Shown here: piece after piece, positions 1 through 12,180 of the stretch
How positions within the stretch are numbered: the stretch's first letter is position 1
Layout of the letters: every line of letters starts with the position of its first letter
Position numbers and translations under genes: made by a program
The notes under the pieces: generated by a model
What the model was told of the DNA's origin: nothing
Seen by the model: only the letters and a program-made list of their open reading frames with translations
Databases searched by the model: none
Source of the DNA: Sitta carolinensis
Taxonomy: Eukaryota > Chordata > Aves > Passeriformes > Sittidae
DNA length: 64,000 bases
Direction: 5' to 3'
NCBI GenBank assembly: GCA_032173965.1
Contig: JAVUNC010000005.1
Location: forward strand, 3,162,001 to 3,226,000

Positions 1-3000
1 TGAGGTGAACGCATTGCTCACTTTATTGATATTAAACAGAGTTGTCCTGATGGTTACAGTAGTTAGACTACAGCATTATACACAAAGCTGAATCTTTCTG
101 GGGAGAGAAACTGCATTCTTTGGGCTTATCTTGCTCCTGCGCTGGAATTTACATGCGTAACTACCAGTGCATCAAGATGAGTTTTTCGCCTTTGTGTGGT
201 TTGCATCTCAATGAGGGTGGAGAGGTGCTGTCTATTTAGCTTTCCTTCTCCCTGCCCTGAAAAATGGTTAAAACTCGCCTCCTACTTTATTTATGCTTTG
301 TTCCATCTGACTTCTCTTCTGCAACTAAGGATTCATGAGGCCAGAAAGCAAGAGCCAAACTGCCCTTGTGTTTCATTTTCTCCATTCTCGTCCTTGTTTG
401 ATTTCTTGTTGATTTTTTGCGCCCTGGCTGCAGACCCCTTTAGGGCCAGGCTTGGGCAGCCCCTGAGACACTCGGCTCCCCTAACACAGCCCGTGCCTTG
501 TTCAAATCCCAGCCTCAGCTCTGGTGTCCTGGGATTGCAGCCTGAAAATGGTAGCACAAAACACCAGCCTTGGCGTGAGTTTGATGTGCAAAAACACCAG
601 GATCTGACCTCTAGTCTCTCCTTTTCCCCTTCCTGTGGTTCCACAGTATCTCGCTTGTGTTGCCTGGGTCTGGGGAGCTTTCTGCTCTCCTCTGTCCCAC
701 TGAGCTCCATCCTCTCTTCAGATCTCACCTCCTGACCTCCTTTTTTTTCCCCGGGAGTCGATTAGACAAAGGAGGTACGTTGTCATGTGGATGGGAGATA
801 CAAATAAATTGCATTGTATTTTTTTCTCTTTTATGGTTGTTTTTAATCCTGTGTTTCAAAAGCGTGCTGGTAGCAGTTTCAGGTAAAAGAAAAATAAAAT
901 AGAATTGTTCAAGTGCCTGTTTGGGTCACAGATTTGTGGAAATGAGTGTGTTGATATTGCTTGAATAGACAGGACAACTTGTGAAACTCTGAAAATTAAA
1001 AAGCGGGGAGAAACAGGGTAGAAATGTGATGGGGTGAGAAACTTTCTTCTTCATTCAGCAGTGGTTACATCAGTCATAGTGTGGTAGGAGTAAAGGGGTT
1101 TCTGTGCTCAGCTAATCATTTCAGGACTGCTTATATTTAATTGGCATGAAACTAAATGTGCTTGATTTGAAATGTGTGTTGCACTGCTTTGGAAAATGAA
1201 GTTTAAGAAAACCAAGCAGAACTGTAAATAATAATAATTTTTTAAAAGTACTCTAATAACTGCAGATAAATGATTTATGATTATAACTTGCTGTTGCTTA
1301 AATAAATAATTGATCATACAAACAGATAGTACAGAAACCCAAAGTTTTCAAAATAATTTTTATTTTTAAGTGAGAGCAAAGGAGAATTGTGAAGCTTTGC
1401 ATGGAGCTTCTCACATTTCACATATTCTTTTGCTTTCCTGGTTTTGTCTGACAGACAGACAGACCTTCACATTCTTCACTCTTATACATGTTGCTTGAAT
1501 TCTTGTCCCTGTTATCTGGTTTCCCAATGGTGCACTGCACTCAGGAAATATTTATGCATTCACTCTGGGAAAAACATGAGAACATTATTTGTCTGTTAGG
1601 TTATTTTTGCTCTAGGAATAATTTGCTGAAGGTGGCACTGTGTTATGACCTGAACCACTTGAAATATTGTACATACCGGTTACTGGATTAAAATGTTCAT
1701 ACTGCTGTGTATGATTATAGATAGTTTTGTGCTTTCCAGAGAGCTGATCAGAAAAATGATAAATCATTAGACAACACTAAAGAAAGTGTGTTGCATGCAT
1801 GGAGGCTGGAGGAGGAGGATATGAAGGATGAGTCAGAAGCCAACAAGTTCTTCAGAATTTGGTAATTAACATAAGTGAAAATAGGAGTCAGCAGGAGCTG
1901 GAACAAGAGAAATTTCTAACTGCTTTTAAGGATGTTGAAATCCAGGTGTTGTAATGTTGGGTCTGTTTCCTCAGAGAGGATTTGTACTCCCTGTGTGATG
2001 GGTAAATTCCAGGTATATCAAGAACAGTATGAAATGTCCTTTGGAAGGCAACTGAAGAGTATCCTACCCCCCCAAAAAAATTAGTGTTTTCCCATACCTC
2101 TCTCTGTAAGTCTTGGAGAATCATTAGGACCTAGAAATTTTCTTTTCCTTAGAGCTGTGGCTGATCTTATTAAATATCTGAAATTGTGTTCCAGTTTTTA
2201 ATGAACGTTAGAGGTTTTTGGCAATACATTTCCTGCATTTAGTATATGCTTTTGGGATGGGGGTAATTAAAGATGTATTTTTATATTTCTTTGGGAATTA
2301 AATTACTAATTTTGCTTTATCTTCTCTGTACCTCTACCAATAGAACTCTTCTTTTGTCCTTTTTTTTTTAAGTGAGCATGTAAGATAACCTGTTTTATTG
2401 CTCTGTTTTCTAGTGTCATAGAAAAAAAAAAACCAAACATATCAACTAGTCACCTACTAGTCAAATAGTCACCTATTTTTTTTCCCTGACCCCCCTATAA
2501 AGAGAAACCACAATAATTGAAGCGGCCTGTGATTCTGCAGCCCTTTCACTGGGTGTGTTGGTTATGTTACTTCAGTGTTTTTGAGTAATTTTTATGACAC
2601 TTCTCATGGCCAAATCCTGTCTCTGTAAGATCAGTAGGAAATGTCCCCCTTATTTCTTCGGTAGCAGATCTTGCTACTGTGCATTTAGAACTTCAAAGAC
2701 AGCAATAAACCTCTGGTCCCCATCATTGGAGCAAAACCCACTTGGGGTGAAAGGTCAGAAAGAGGTGGCAGTGCTCAGAAATGTCTCTGAATGTCAGAAT
2801 CAATTAAAGTACTACTTTATTTAAATTACTGATTTCATGGCATTTTTCTAATTCACAGAACCTTTAAAGCCATGAATTCTCTTTGGAAATATTAGCACTA
2901 GAAAGCATTGGGTGCCTGAAAGCTGTGGGTTTTGGGGGTTTTATGACTGTTTTTTTTAGGAGATGAGCTGTCTGGTTTATGAAAGAAATGATGTAAGAAA

Positions 3001-3290
3001 CAAAAGACAGATTCAAGACCCTTTCCTTGCTGCTTTTTAATCTGCTGCAATTACTGGTCATTCTTAACCCTGTAAGTACAAAGAAGTTGGAAACTCAGCT
3101 ATCCCCTAAAAAGACAAAAACCCCCAAGAACTTTGATGCATTGGGTTTCAGCAGGAGACACCCCTGGCATCACCTGCAGTGTGGTGGCAACCTGGGGGTC
3201 AGGAGAACTTGAACTGCAGCATTAGGGCTGTAGTGAAGCTATCAAACTTCTCCTGTGAGCTGTTGCTCCCCGTGCTGCTGCCTGGGCCTC
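1..3290. other. intronic unique sequence, no recognisable element
   Basis: Mostly unique sequence. A C/T-biased, somewhat GC-richer stretch at 360-760 gives overlapping open frames on both strands, but none resembles a protein family. A short internal duplication lies at 2440-2475, where the word tagtcaccta occurs twice. Nothing else is recognised. Confidence 0.6.
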
Positions 3291-3292
3291 CC

Positions 3293-3294
<2 letters not shown>

Positions 3295-3333
<39 letters not shown>
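3295..3333. repeat. (GCT)13 trinucleotide microsatellite
   Basis: Thirteen uninterrupted GCT units (CAG on the minus strand). It lies in a GC-richer pocket of the intron with further CTG units just upstream (gtgctgctgcc at about 3282). Frames through it read poly-Leu on + and poly-Gln or poly-Ser on -, but these are repeat artefacts. Confidence 0.97.
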
Positions 3334-3334
<1 letters not shown>

Positions 3335-3913
3335 AGTTTTCCAAGCAGCTCCTTCCTGGTGCATTTGGTACAGAAGAGAAGAGGGATACTCGTCACCCAC
3401 TGGATTTGCCTTCTCTGGGCAGAAGGAGCTTTTACCTGCCTGTTTCACACCACTTACAACTTCTCCTGAGCTGTTGTGATGGAAGTAATGACATTTAAAG
3501 AGAGAGATGTTTAGGCATGCCAGGTTTATCTTAAAATAAGAGTTGCTAGTATCTAACATTGTAGCCTGTTTTTATCAGACTAAAAAACTTGATGTAACAT
3601 TTCACATTTTATTTGATCCAGCAAACACATTTTTGGTGCTCACTTAGTGTTCAAATCAGCTTTCTTTAAGTAACTGTCTGCTCTTAGCCTTTTTTTTCTG
3701 ATTGTGGTGCTCCATACTGTTTTAAAATACAATCCAGTCTTTGTAGGAATAGCTCTTTTTCAGCATCCGTTTACTAAACACATCCTTGGTTCTAAAAGGT
3801 ACTTGAAAAACTTGGGTGGTAGCTGACCTGGAGGACAGACAAATTGTCTTTTTCAGAATTTCCCCCAGTATTGCTATTTGGATTTACTCAGAACTTAAAT
3901 TAGACAAGAATAC

Positions 3914-3929
3914 AAAAAAAAAAAAAAAA
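3914..3929. repeat. A16 homopolymer
   Basis: Sixteen consecutive A residues flanked by atac and tctt. There is no associated retroelement body that I recognise. Confidence 0.9.
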
Positions 3930-4689
3930 TCTTAATTTTGTAAAATAAGAACTTTGGGTTTTGAGCATTACAAACCCAAGGAGACATTTACAGTTTATAT
4001 TTTACAGTTGTGATAATGCACAGGGTGATTCAGTCAGACTGAACCTGTAACTGGTATCATGGGGTTGTTTTTTCAAGCCAGAGGAAGCATTATGCATTTA
4101 TTTCAACCTACAGTAGAGCAGGCTGTAGTTTTCTTATAAACTTGCTTTGTATGGAGTCCAGGATGTTTGGAATTTTAAATCTTATTTTCTCCTTTAGTAT
4201 TGCCTGTGTGAACCTCTTGCAACAGGCAAATGCTTTCCCTGGCAGGGCAGGCTGAAGAGCACTTACTGATGAGGGAAGTGGCAGTGAACTTCAAAAGAAA
4301 TGAAACATCAACACCTAAAACACACAGAGCTTGGAAACCTGACCTCTGCTAACCTGACCCTGTTTTAGGGCATTTTGTTTGTTTTGGATGCCAAGGAGTG
4401 GCTGTGGCTCTGCAGCGACACTGAGCGAGCACCAAACCCCATAACTGAAAATTCCTCAGGGATTAAGTCTTGATTATTGGAATATCTTGATTATTTTATT
4501 TGTCTCACTTTTTTGAAACTTCTGGATGTGCTTAAAGCACATTACATAGATAATGATGAGAAGTGGGAAGTGCAGACAGCCAGCATCACTCATGCAGTGT
4601 CACAGAAAGTCTAGAGAGAAATGCGAAATACCCATTTTTATTAAAAAAAAAAATAATAAAAAAAAATGTAGAAAATGCCTTCTTATGCC

Positions 4690-4707
4690 TTTTTTTTTTT
4701 TTTTTTT
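4690..4707. repeat. T18 homopolymer
   Basis: Eighteen T residues, about 50 bases after an A-rich stretch (ttaaaaaaaaaaataataaaaaaaaatg at 4640-4667). It may be a decayed poly-A pair or slippage product. Confidence 0.9.
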
Positions 4708-4798
4708 CCATCTGTTATTTCCCTTAGCTTCTGGAATTAGGAAATTTGGTTGGGACAACTATATATGACTTGTATTTGTAATATTCTAACAGACCATT

Positions 4799-4986
4799 TA
4801 CAGAATCAGAGAATTAATTAGGTTGGAAGAGAGGTCTGAGACCATCGAGTCCAACCTGTGATCGATCACCACCTTGTCAAACTGACCCTGGTACTGACTG
4901 CCACGTCCAGTCTTGCCTTAAACACCTCCAGGGATGCTGACTCCACCACCATCCATGCCCTTCCAGGGATTTCTCAGGAATAACCA
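4799..4986 (-). mobile_element. CR1 LINE fragment (3' end)
   Basis: The plus strand reads cagaatcagagaattaatt, then aggttggaagagaggtctgagaccatcgagtccaacctgtg and caccaccttgtcaaactgaccctggtactg, the reverse complement of the CR1 3' end and neighbouring UTR. Divergence from the typical words suggests an older subfamily. The 5' boundary of the element (right side here) is approximate. Confidence 0.85.
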
Positions 4987-5599
4987 TCCTCCTGGGTGGA
5001 CAAAGCATTTAGTTATTTTTGGAGAAATTTCTCCTGTCCAACTGCTGGAGCAGGAACAGAACAAAGATTCTTCTTGCTGCCTTTTTTGCTCAGCAGGGTA
5101 GGGAAGGACCAAGAAGGAGAGGGAGAGGAAGCAGCTCAGGCATTGGGAGCAGGGGATGGAGATACTCGGTGTGGTTCCAGCCACGGGAGGGTCTGGATCC
5201 GAGCAGCACCAGTCTGGTTACTTCACCAGCCTCCCTTGTGTGAGGGTGTTTTATGCAACAATTTGTTTCAATGAGGAAAAAGAGCAGCATTTTGTAAAGC
5301 TGGAGAAGGGGTAGTGCTGTGTCACAGGACATCAGACTAGAAATCTCTAAGTGCAGTAGGTAAAGGAAGTGCTGGGGGTGCAGGTCGCCTAATCTGCCAG
5401 AGATCTCAGGGAAATGCCAGTTGTGTTTGGGTTCGTGTTTGTGTGTTTATTCCCTGTATTGTCAGATGCCTCTGCGGCTGTAGGAGTGGGGCTGCTGCAG
5501 GAGCTTCAGAGAGGTATGAAAAACATTCCTTCTAAAAATACTGGGAAGCTCCCTCCACCCCCATTGTTTATTGGAAACTTTTCCCCCGTCTTAAGATAT

Positions 5600-6040
5600 T
5601 TGATTATGGTGTAATGCAGCTAATTTAAGCATCTGTTTATCACTGCCTGGCTAGACTGAATGTGAAATTTCAATTGAATTACCTCCCAAGAGAGCTTTGA
5701 GCTCTGAGGGTAAAACAAATCATTTTCTCTCCGTTCCCCTGGGATTGTCAATAAAAAGAATTCATCTAAATAGTTTACATGCGTTTTGAAATGTTGCATC
5801 TACTAGACTTGGGTTTGTTGTAAGTGGAAAATTGCCAGTGTGAGTGGAATATTGGCTTTAACTCGACTATGGCAGTGTTGTAGCATGGTGGTACATGGTC
5901 TGGAAAGGCTACAGCTGTGAAATCATTTGCATTTAATTCGTATTTGATCAATAAATGTGTGTGCTTTATTTTAGAACAGAAGAGAGCGTATAAACCCAGC
6001 TTATTACAGCCTCAGGCAGAAGACATCCCAGCCCACTAGC
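5600..6040. other. AT-rich unique stretch with POU/homeodomain-like words, possible conserved non-coding element
   Basis: There is no gene or repeat here. The stretch has a perfect octamer word ATTTGCAT at 5935-5942 followed by TTTAAT, several TAATTT/AATTA words and interspersed CpGs in an otherwise AT-rich setting. That texture is often seen in conserved enhancers. Conservation itself cannot be seen from one sequence. Confidence 0.25.
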
Positions 6041-6046
6041 TTAACA

Positions 6047-6312
6047 TCATAGAATATCCTGAACTGGGAGGGATCATGGAATCCATGGATCATTGAGTCC
6101 AATTCCTGGTCCTGCACAGGACAGCCCCAGGAATCCCACCCTGTACCTGAGAGCATTGTCCAAAAGCTCCTTGAGCTCTGTCAGGCTTGGTGCTCTGACT
6201 GCTTCCCTGGGAAGCCCCTCTTGAGTGCCCAACCAGCTTTGGGGGAAACAATCTTTTCCATAATATCCAAGCTAAATCTCCCCTGACACATCTCCATGCC
6301 ATTCTCTCAGAC
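6047..6312 (-). mobile_element. CR1 LINE fragment (3' end)
   Basis: The plus strand reads catagaatatcctgaactgggagggatcatgg, then gagtccaattcctggtcctgcacaggacagcccc, ctgtcaggcttggtgctctgac and tgcccaaccagctttggggg, the reverse complement of the CR1 3' region. About 265 bp is alignable by eye. The words are close to the CR1 type ending 'CTGAGTTGGAAGGGACCCAC', also seen at 22106. Confidence 0.92.
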
Positions 6313-7039
6313 ACTAAGAGCTTCTCCAGCCTTTCCAGTTGATCTGTTTCAGTGAAGGGAGTTATTGCTGTGGGCTGCTGGTAGGACATGGGAAGCCCCT
6401 CATCATCACCGCAGCTTTGTCTGCTTCTAAATATTTGTGTGTGCACACACTGTTAAACATATTTTCACTTACACAAGAAACAGTAGGTTTTCTTTTTTAT
6501 TTGTCATCATATCAACAAAGATCTGGGGGAGGACAGAGTACAGGTTTTTCTTGCTCTGCGAAAAGAGCATTCACTCTACATCTTCTCTGTTATTTTGGTA
6601 GTGTGTGAAGAGAGGAGATTTTCTTCTCGTTTGCCTCACTTGGGTTGGAAGTGAAATCTGCTGCCATCCACCTGCAGAAGACTTGCAGGCCTGATCTGTA
6701 GGTGCTGTTACCCTGGATGGGGCTGCAATGCTTAGGGGCAGGTGCTGCCTTCACTTCAGCTGGGATGTGTGGATGTGTCCATGAGCTACAGGCAGCAATC
6801 CATGCTCTGGTGAAGCCCCAGTGCCTCCCCACTGCTCTGCCTGGAGCACAAACAAGTTCCCCTCAGCTGCGTTTGCTGACTGGGCAGGAGCCCTAAACTC
6901 TCAATGCATAGAACTGTGGGCTACATTTCCAGATGCAAAGGAGGACATAAAGATATGTCTTCTTTTAGGAATGCCCACACCAGCCGTTGTGCCCTTCACC
7001 TGAGTCTCACCAGTGGAGCTTTCTTGAAGCTGCAGTGTC

Positions 7040-7270
7040 CAGGTTGAGGGTAGATACAAGGACGAAATTTTTTACTGTGAGAGTGGCAAGGCCCTGGCAC
7101 AAGTTGCCCAGAGAAGCTGTGGCTGCCCCATCCCTGAAGTGTCCAAGGCCAGGTTGGATGGGAACTGAACAACCTGGTCTAGTGGGAGGTGTTCCTACCC
7201 ATGGAACAGGATTGGAACTGGATGATCTTTAAGGTCCTTTCCAATCCAAACTATTCTGCAATTCTCTGAG
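7040..7270 (+). mobile_element. CR1 LINE fragment (3' end)
   Basis: Sense-strand CR1 words appear in order: actgtgagagtggcaaggccctggcac, gttgcccagagaagctgtggctgcc, aagtgtccaaggccaggttggatggg, aacctggtctagtgggaggtgt and ggatgatctttaaggtcctttccaatccaaactattctgcaattctctga. The tail is the characteristic CR1 3' end with a degraded ATTCTRTG-type terminus. The copy is 5'-truncated, as is usual for CR1. Confidence 0.95.
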
Positions 7271-10200
7271 TTTCATTCAGGCAGGAAAACTGCAGTCCAG
7301 GAGTCAAATTGAAAGGTGACATGACAGTGTGAGTGTTTGTACCCCCCACCAGCATGGGGGTAATCAGCACAGTGAGCAGACTCTGAAGGGAGGTGGATGG
7401 CAAAATTTGTTTTCCTGGCACTGTATGTTGCCAACAATTCAGATGAGAGTTTGAAGAAGGTCCAGTTGGTGGTTGAAGGATGCTCCACCTTCACACCAAG
7501 TTGTCTTTTATGATGCAGATAGTTTAAAATTTGCTCTTATTCAGATATTTAAGCAGTGGAAGAAACTTCTTTAAAGATCTTCTAGTAGTGATGGCAGTGA
7601 GGAGCTTGGAGGTGGCTGTGTGAGTGAATGCCTGTCGATTCCTTTGGAGGGGAAGCATGCTCAGACCTGCAGGAGCCAGCCCAGGTGAGCAGCTAAACCA
7701 TGTTTAACTAGCCCTGTCCTAGTTCTGCTTTTATTGATGATAAAAACATCTCTTTATGTTAAGTGGGATAATTTAGATGACACAGCAGTGGGAGCGACAG
7801 TCAAAAACCACAGTCCAAAAACCGCACAAACAGATGAAAGCTTTAAGAAATTTTAGAGTTCACTTGTTCAGGAGTTTTCTGTTTCTGTGGTCATTCTTAT
7901 AGTTGGTCATGTTTAATGGCAAGGCCCAAGGAACTTAAATGCCACATATATAGGCAGTAAATTTTTTGACAGCTATAATCAGCAGTGGCCACTGCAGTTG
8001 TCACAGGGGGGGTTTGAAGAGAGAGGCACAATATTGCTTGTTTGCTTGTCAATATTTTCTTTAGTATAGGGGGCTGACTGTTTACAGACCTTGTTTGCAG
8101 AAGCAATAAAAATTACTTACAGATGGCAACAGCATGGGACAATTAAAGTTTTAACTTATGGCAGCATTCATTGTAAAGAGGAAAAGTGTAATTGTGGAAA
8201 AGATAATTCTGGATTTTTATTCCAAAACAGTAGTAGACCAGAAGTCTGTAGGTAAGTTGATGCTTTGGCCTGTGTTGCGAGATGCTAATAGTCCGTATTT
8301 CCTTTCTGGCTCTAAATATGGAACTGTTTTGACAGTTTAAGTATACTGTAAAGCGATTAATTCTGACAGGGTTGATAGTAACTTAAGAAAAACATTTTTA
8401 AACCCCCAAACTGCAGTTTATCTTAATGAGTAGCTCACACTGTCAACAGCAAAGCCCTGTTACTGTGTGTAATAGGGTTTAGGGACTATCATGATGAGAA
8501 AGGACAGGTGGTGTAATTTGAAAATACATGACTAGAAGTAGAGATAGTTCCTTCCACTGAGCCTCCAGCTCGAGGTGCTTCACCTGTGCCTCTCTCACCT
8601 TAACAATGTTAAGAACAAATTTATTTTTGAGATCCTTGAACTAAAATGATCATCTCTTAGGAGAGGCATGCAAAGATACCAGCTACTTAAGATAAAATAG
8701 GTGCAAGAGTTTGTGTAGTGTTACAAGTGAGCACCTGCAGGAGAACAATCTTGGAGTGCTTCCAGTTACAAATAAGTCCTGTGCCACAAGAAGTCAGAAG
8801 TCTCCCTTGAATGAAGATCATTACCCTCAGGGTGCACGTTGGTCACTCTTTAAAATTCTTATAAAAACAAAGAAATTAATTATCCAGTATAAAAACAGGA
8901 CATACGTCTCCTGGCAAACATTCAATTAACTTTTTAGTGCTTGCTACTTAATGTTGTGTTTGACCACTGGAGCATTGAGAACGACTTTCCTTTGAGAGGG
9001 AGCTGGGGTGGAACGTGGCATTGGGCTGGAGCTCTGCTCCGCTGGCCAGTCGGGGCTGGTCATCAACATTTTTTCCCATGATCGTTGAGTGTGGAGCTAG
9101 TTATATTTTACTTATGCATATGAGATGTAATTTGCTTTGGGACCAGGGTTGTTTTTGGTTTGGGGTTTTTTTTGAAGGCTGGAGGATGTTTTATTGAGAA
9201 TATAATTTAGCTAGTTTTGCAATCATAAACTGGTTTGCAGTAGTTGAGCATGAACTACCAATTAAAAGCACTGTATAATACTTGTAATTCCCATGACTAA
9301 TGGGCTGAAAATATGGAGCTCTTTGACCTGGATCCAGTCCAAGCCAAAGATTAATTATGCCACATAGATCACATTTTCTACTGTTAAAATATCCAACAGT
9401 GCAAGTGTAAACTCCAAACTTTAAGAAATGTTGGCTTCTGAAGGAAGAGCTGACGTGATGACGAATATATTTTGAGAATAACGCATGAGAAGAACTCGAA
9501 TAACTGTTTTTGTAGAACTTTTACCTATTTCCGTGTGCATTGATATAATTTATAATCCCCTTTCATCATTATTCTCCTGCTGCTTCACTAGCGAGTGATT
9601 ATGTACTGAAACAATTGTAAGGAAAAGATTCTCTGGGATTTTTATTGTGTGTGTGATGTTCTTTAGATTGGCAATAAAAATCACACTTGCTACAAGGTAA
9701 ATATACTTTTTTTTTTTTTCAAATGCATCCATTGTGTAAAGATTCTCAGATTGATCTTTGATTGTTGTACATGAATTTTTTTTTTTTTTCTTGAAAGGAT
9801 CACTAACATTGTGAAATTTGGGATTAAACTAAGTAGCTGAGTTTCATTGTTCTTGTAGCAGAACAAAATTAAATATCTATGGGTTAAACTTAGTCAGTTG
9901 AGCTGCTAAATGAGGTATAAATATGCAGGGCCAAAGCTGATGTGAAGGAAAGTGCTCTGCTCGTCAAACGAGGGAGCGATTGTGTGGCAGGGCAGTAGGA
10001 GTTCTCTTGGAAACAGGGGAAATTATCAGCGTACCAGGACAGAATGCAAAGGTCGATCTGCTGAATACAAATAAAGTATTGAGCACCAGGTTCTGCCTCA
10101 TGGAGCTGGCGCTTTTGGAACTGCTGTGATAAATGCACTGATAAATTCAAGGGAATGAGTGCTATTGCAAAAGCCTGATGAAGGCTAGAAAGTGTCCAGC

Positions 10201-12116
10201 TAGTAGGAATTGCACTGCTTGGTCAGGCACAATGAAATTAAATAGAATTTGCTTTAGTGAAATTGCATCAAGGATGATTAAAGGTGCTGCTGGGAGAAAG
10301 TGGCGATCACCTTCCACTGAAGCCACTTCAGTGACTCCGTCGTTTACTCCTTACGCGTTTTGGTTTTTTCTCATTTTTTGCTCATTTCCTCTGACTTCAA
10401 GGCTCCTCTCCCCCTCCTGGTCCTTTCCACCTTTGTGTTGTGCCCCTGATCCGAGCCTGAAAACGACACCAGGCTGCTTCAGAGGGCAGGGAGCTCGTCA
10501 GCACTGTTCCATGGGTCCATGAGTTTGCCCAAATACACAGAGACCTGCGCCTCCCCCTTACCCATACACAGCATTCTTCATTCCCCCGCTCTTTGATGAT
10601 TATGTTTTGGGTCAGGATTTGGCCTCTGAGCTCCAGAAAGCTGATCATCTAGTGCAGCACCATGTTCCCTCCTCAGCTGGGTGAAAAGGAGCCGTGCAGG
10701 TGGGAGCTGCTCCCTGCTCTGCCACCGCTCCACTGTTGGGATCTGCAGTTGGGATTCTGCTCTGTATCTCATTTTCCAGCTTAGTTTTCAGGTAGTCTCT
10801 GATCCTGAGCTGCTAAAACCACCCCGGTGTGGTGTTACAAGAGTCTCACCTCAAGGACTAAACTGCTCATTGGATGTTTCCTCATTGTAAAAGTCTGCAG
10901 AAGAGTCTGAATCAAACTCCCTTTGGTTTTACTTTGATATGTTTTGCATTTTGCATTAGAGTTTAGAGGCCTTTGGCCTCATGGATGTTTAAAAATGAAT
11001 TGTAAGAGAATTAACAACTTTCCAGTTGTTTTACTTTCCTAAAAAACAACAGCAGAGCAGTGCCCAGGGCTGCAGGCAGCACTGAGGTCTCGCTGTGCCC
11101 TGCTGTGTTTGCAGGGGAGCTGAGATTCCAGCTGTGGAGTTTGAGGGACTTGAACTAGATTTTTCCCCAGATGGGCTGATGGTGTAACCAGTCTTTTATG
11201 GTAAAATAAAACATGTGGTTACAGAAATACACACACACACATATATATATATAAACTACATGTAACAACCCAAGACAGACCATCCCATGACTGTTTTGTT
11301 TCCATTCAACATTTAAATGATCTTCTGGCAGTGGGACCAGAGTTCCGTACTCCAAATAAAAAGAGACATCCTGAAATTCATATAAGAACACCTCAGCACT
11401 CTAAGTGAAGCTGATATCTTCAGTGTATATATTTTCTTGTCATTTTGCCTCTTCTGCTGCTGGTTAATGCTGGACTAAGGAGTGCGAGGAATATTTTTCA
11501 TGATTGCAGTTGTTGGAGCAGTGCATGTGCAGAGCTGTGTTCGGTCATTTATTCCCTCTTCATTTTTGTAGCAATTGTAGCATGAACTAATTATTTTCTC
11601 AGCTTGAGATGTGTTGAAGTTGCATTTGATAAGTGTTTATTTTACAGAAGAAGCTTTTTGAAGGAGTGAATTAAGCATGGACGTGGGGTCCTCTGCTCTG
11701 CTCCCTTCAAAGGCCCAGGGAAGATTTGCCAGGGGGAGAGAAGGCTGGGCAGTAAATTGGTGCTCCTCTTTCATCCATGTGTCAAGATCCAGGTGTAAAG
11801 TTAATGCTGCCACTGATGAAATCATCTTTCTCTCCACTCTGGCATGTCCCTTGAATTGCCCAGACAACAGCAGTGGTAGCCAAATGGAGCCATGTCTGTC
11901 AGAGGAGGTGTGGGCAGAGACAAGCAAAGGTGCTTCAGCAAAGAAATCAGCTCTCCATTGGGTTTAAACCATTTTCTCTTTGCTTATTTTGGGAATCAAA
12001 GCCAACAAAATGCTGCCTTCTCTCTGCCATTGACTCCTTTTCAAAGGATTTGCTGCTGACCTATATGAAGGGACCTCGAATACACCACAGAGCTCAAAAC
12101 TTGCACCAAAATGAAG
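7271..12116. other. intronic unique sequence
   Basis: No gene or interspersed repeat is recognised. Contents of note are T-rich runs at about 9708-9720 and 9777-9790, a GC-richer C/T-biased patch at 10320-10560, a CA/TA microsatellite at 11229 and a six-base palindromic stem (gaggcc-ttt-ggcctc) at 10976-10990. The stretch 9090-9400 has several TAAT words and could be regulatory. Open frames of 60-114 codons are unremarkable for the length. Confidence 0.6.
11229..11253. repeat. (CA)n(TA)n microsatellite
   Basis: Six CA units run directly into about six TA units, a compound dinucleotide tract. Confidence 0.95.
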
Positions 12117-12180
12117 TAATAATAATGATAATGATAATAATAATAATAGTAGTAGTTCTAATAATAATAATGATGATTAT
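12117..12180. repeat. (AAT)n/(GAT)n imperfect trinucleotide tract
   Basis: About 64 bp of taa/tga/tag units with a central agtagtagttc interruption. The pattern suggests an old, point-mutated AAT microsatellite. Confidence 0.9.

Noticed and set aside
3179..3559. Poly-Leu, poly-Ser and poly-Gln frames
   Set aside because: Produced by the (GCT)13 microsatellite; no coding signal on either side.
6090..6446. 118-codon minus-strand frame
   Set aside because: Mostly CR1 3' UTR read in its sense orientation, not the CR1 reverse transcriptase.
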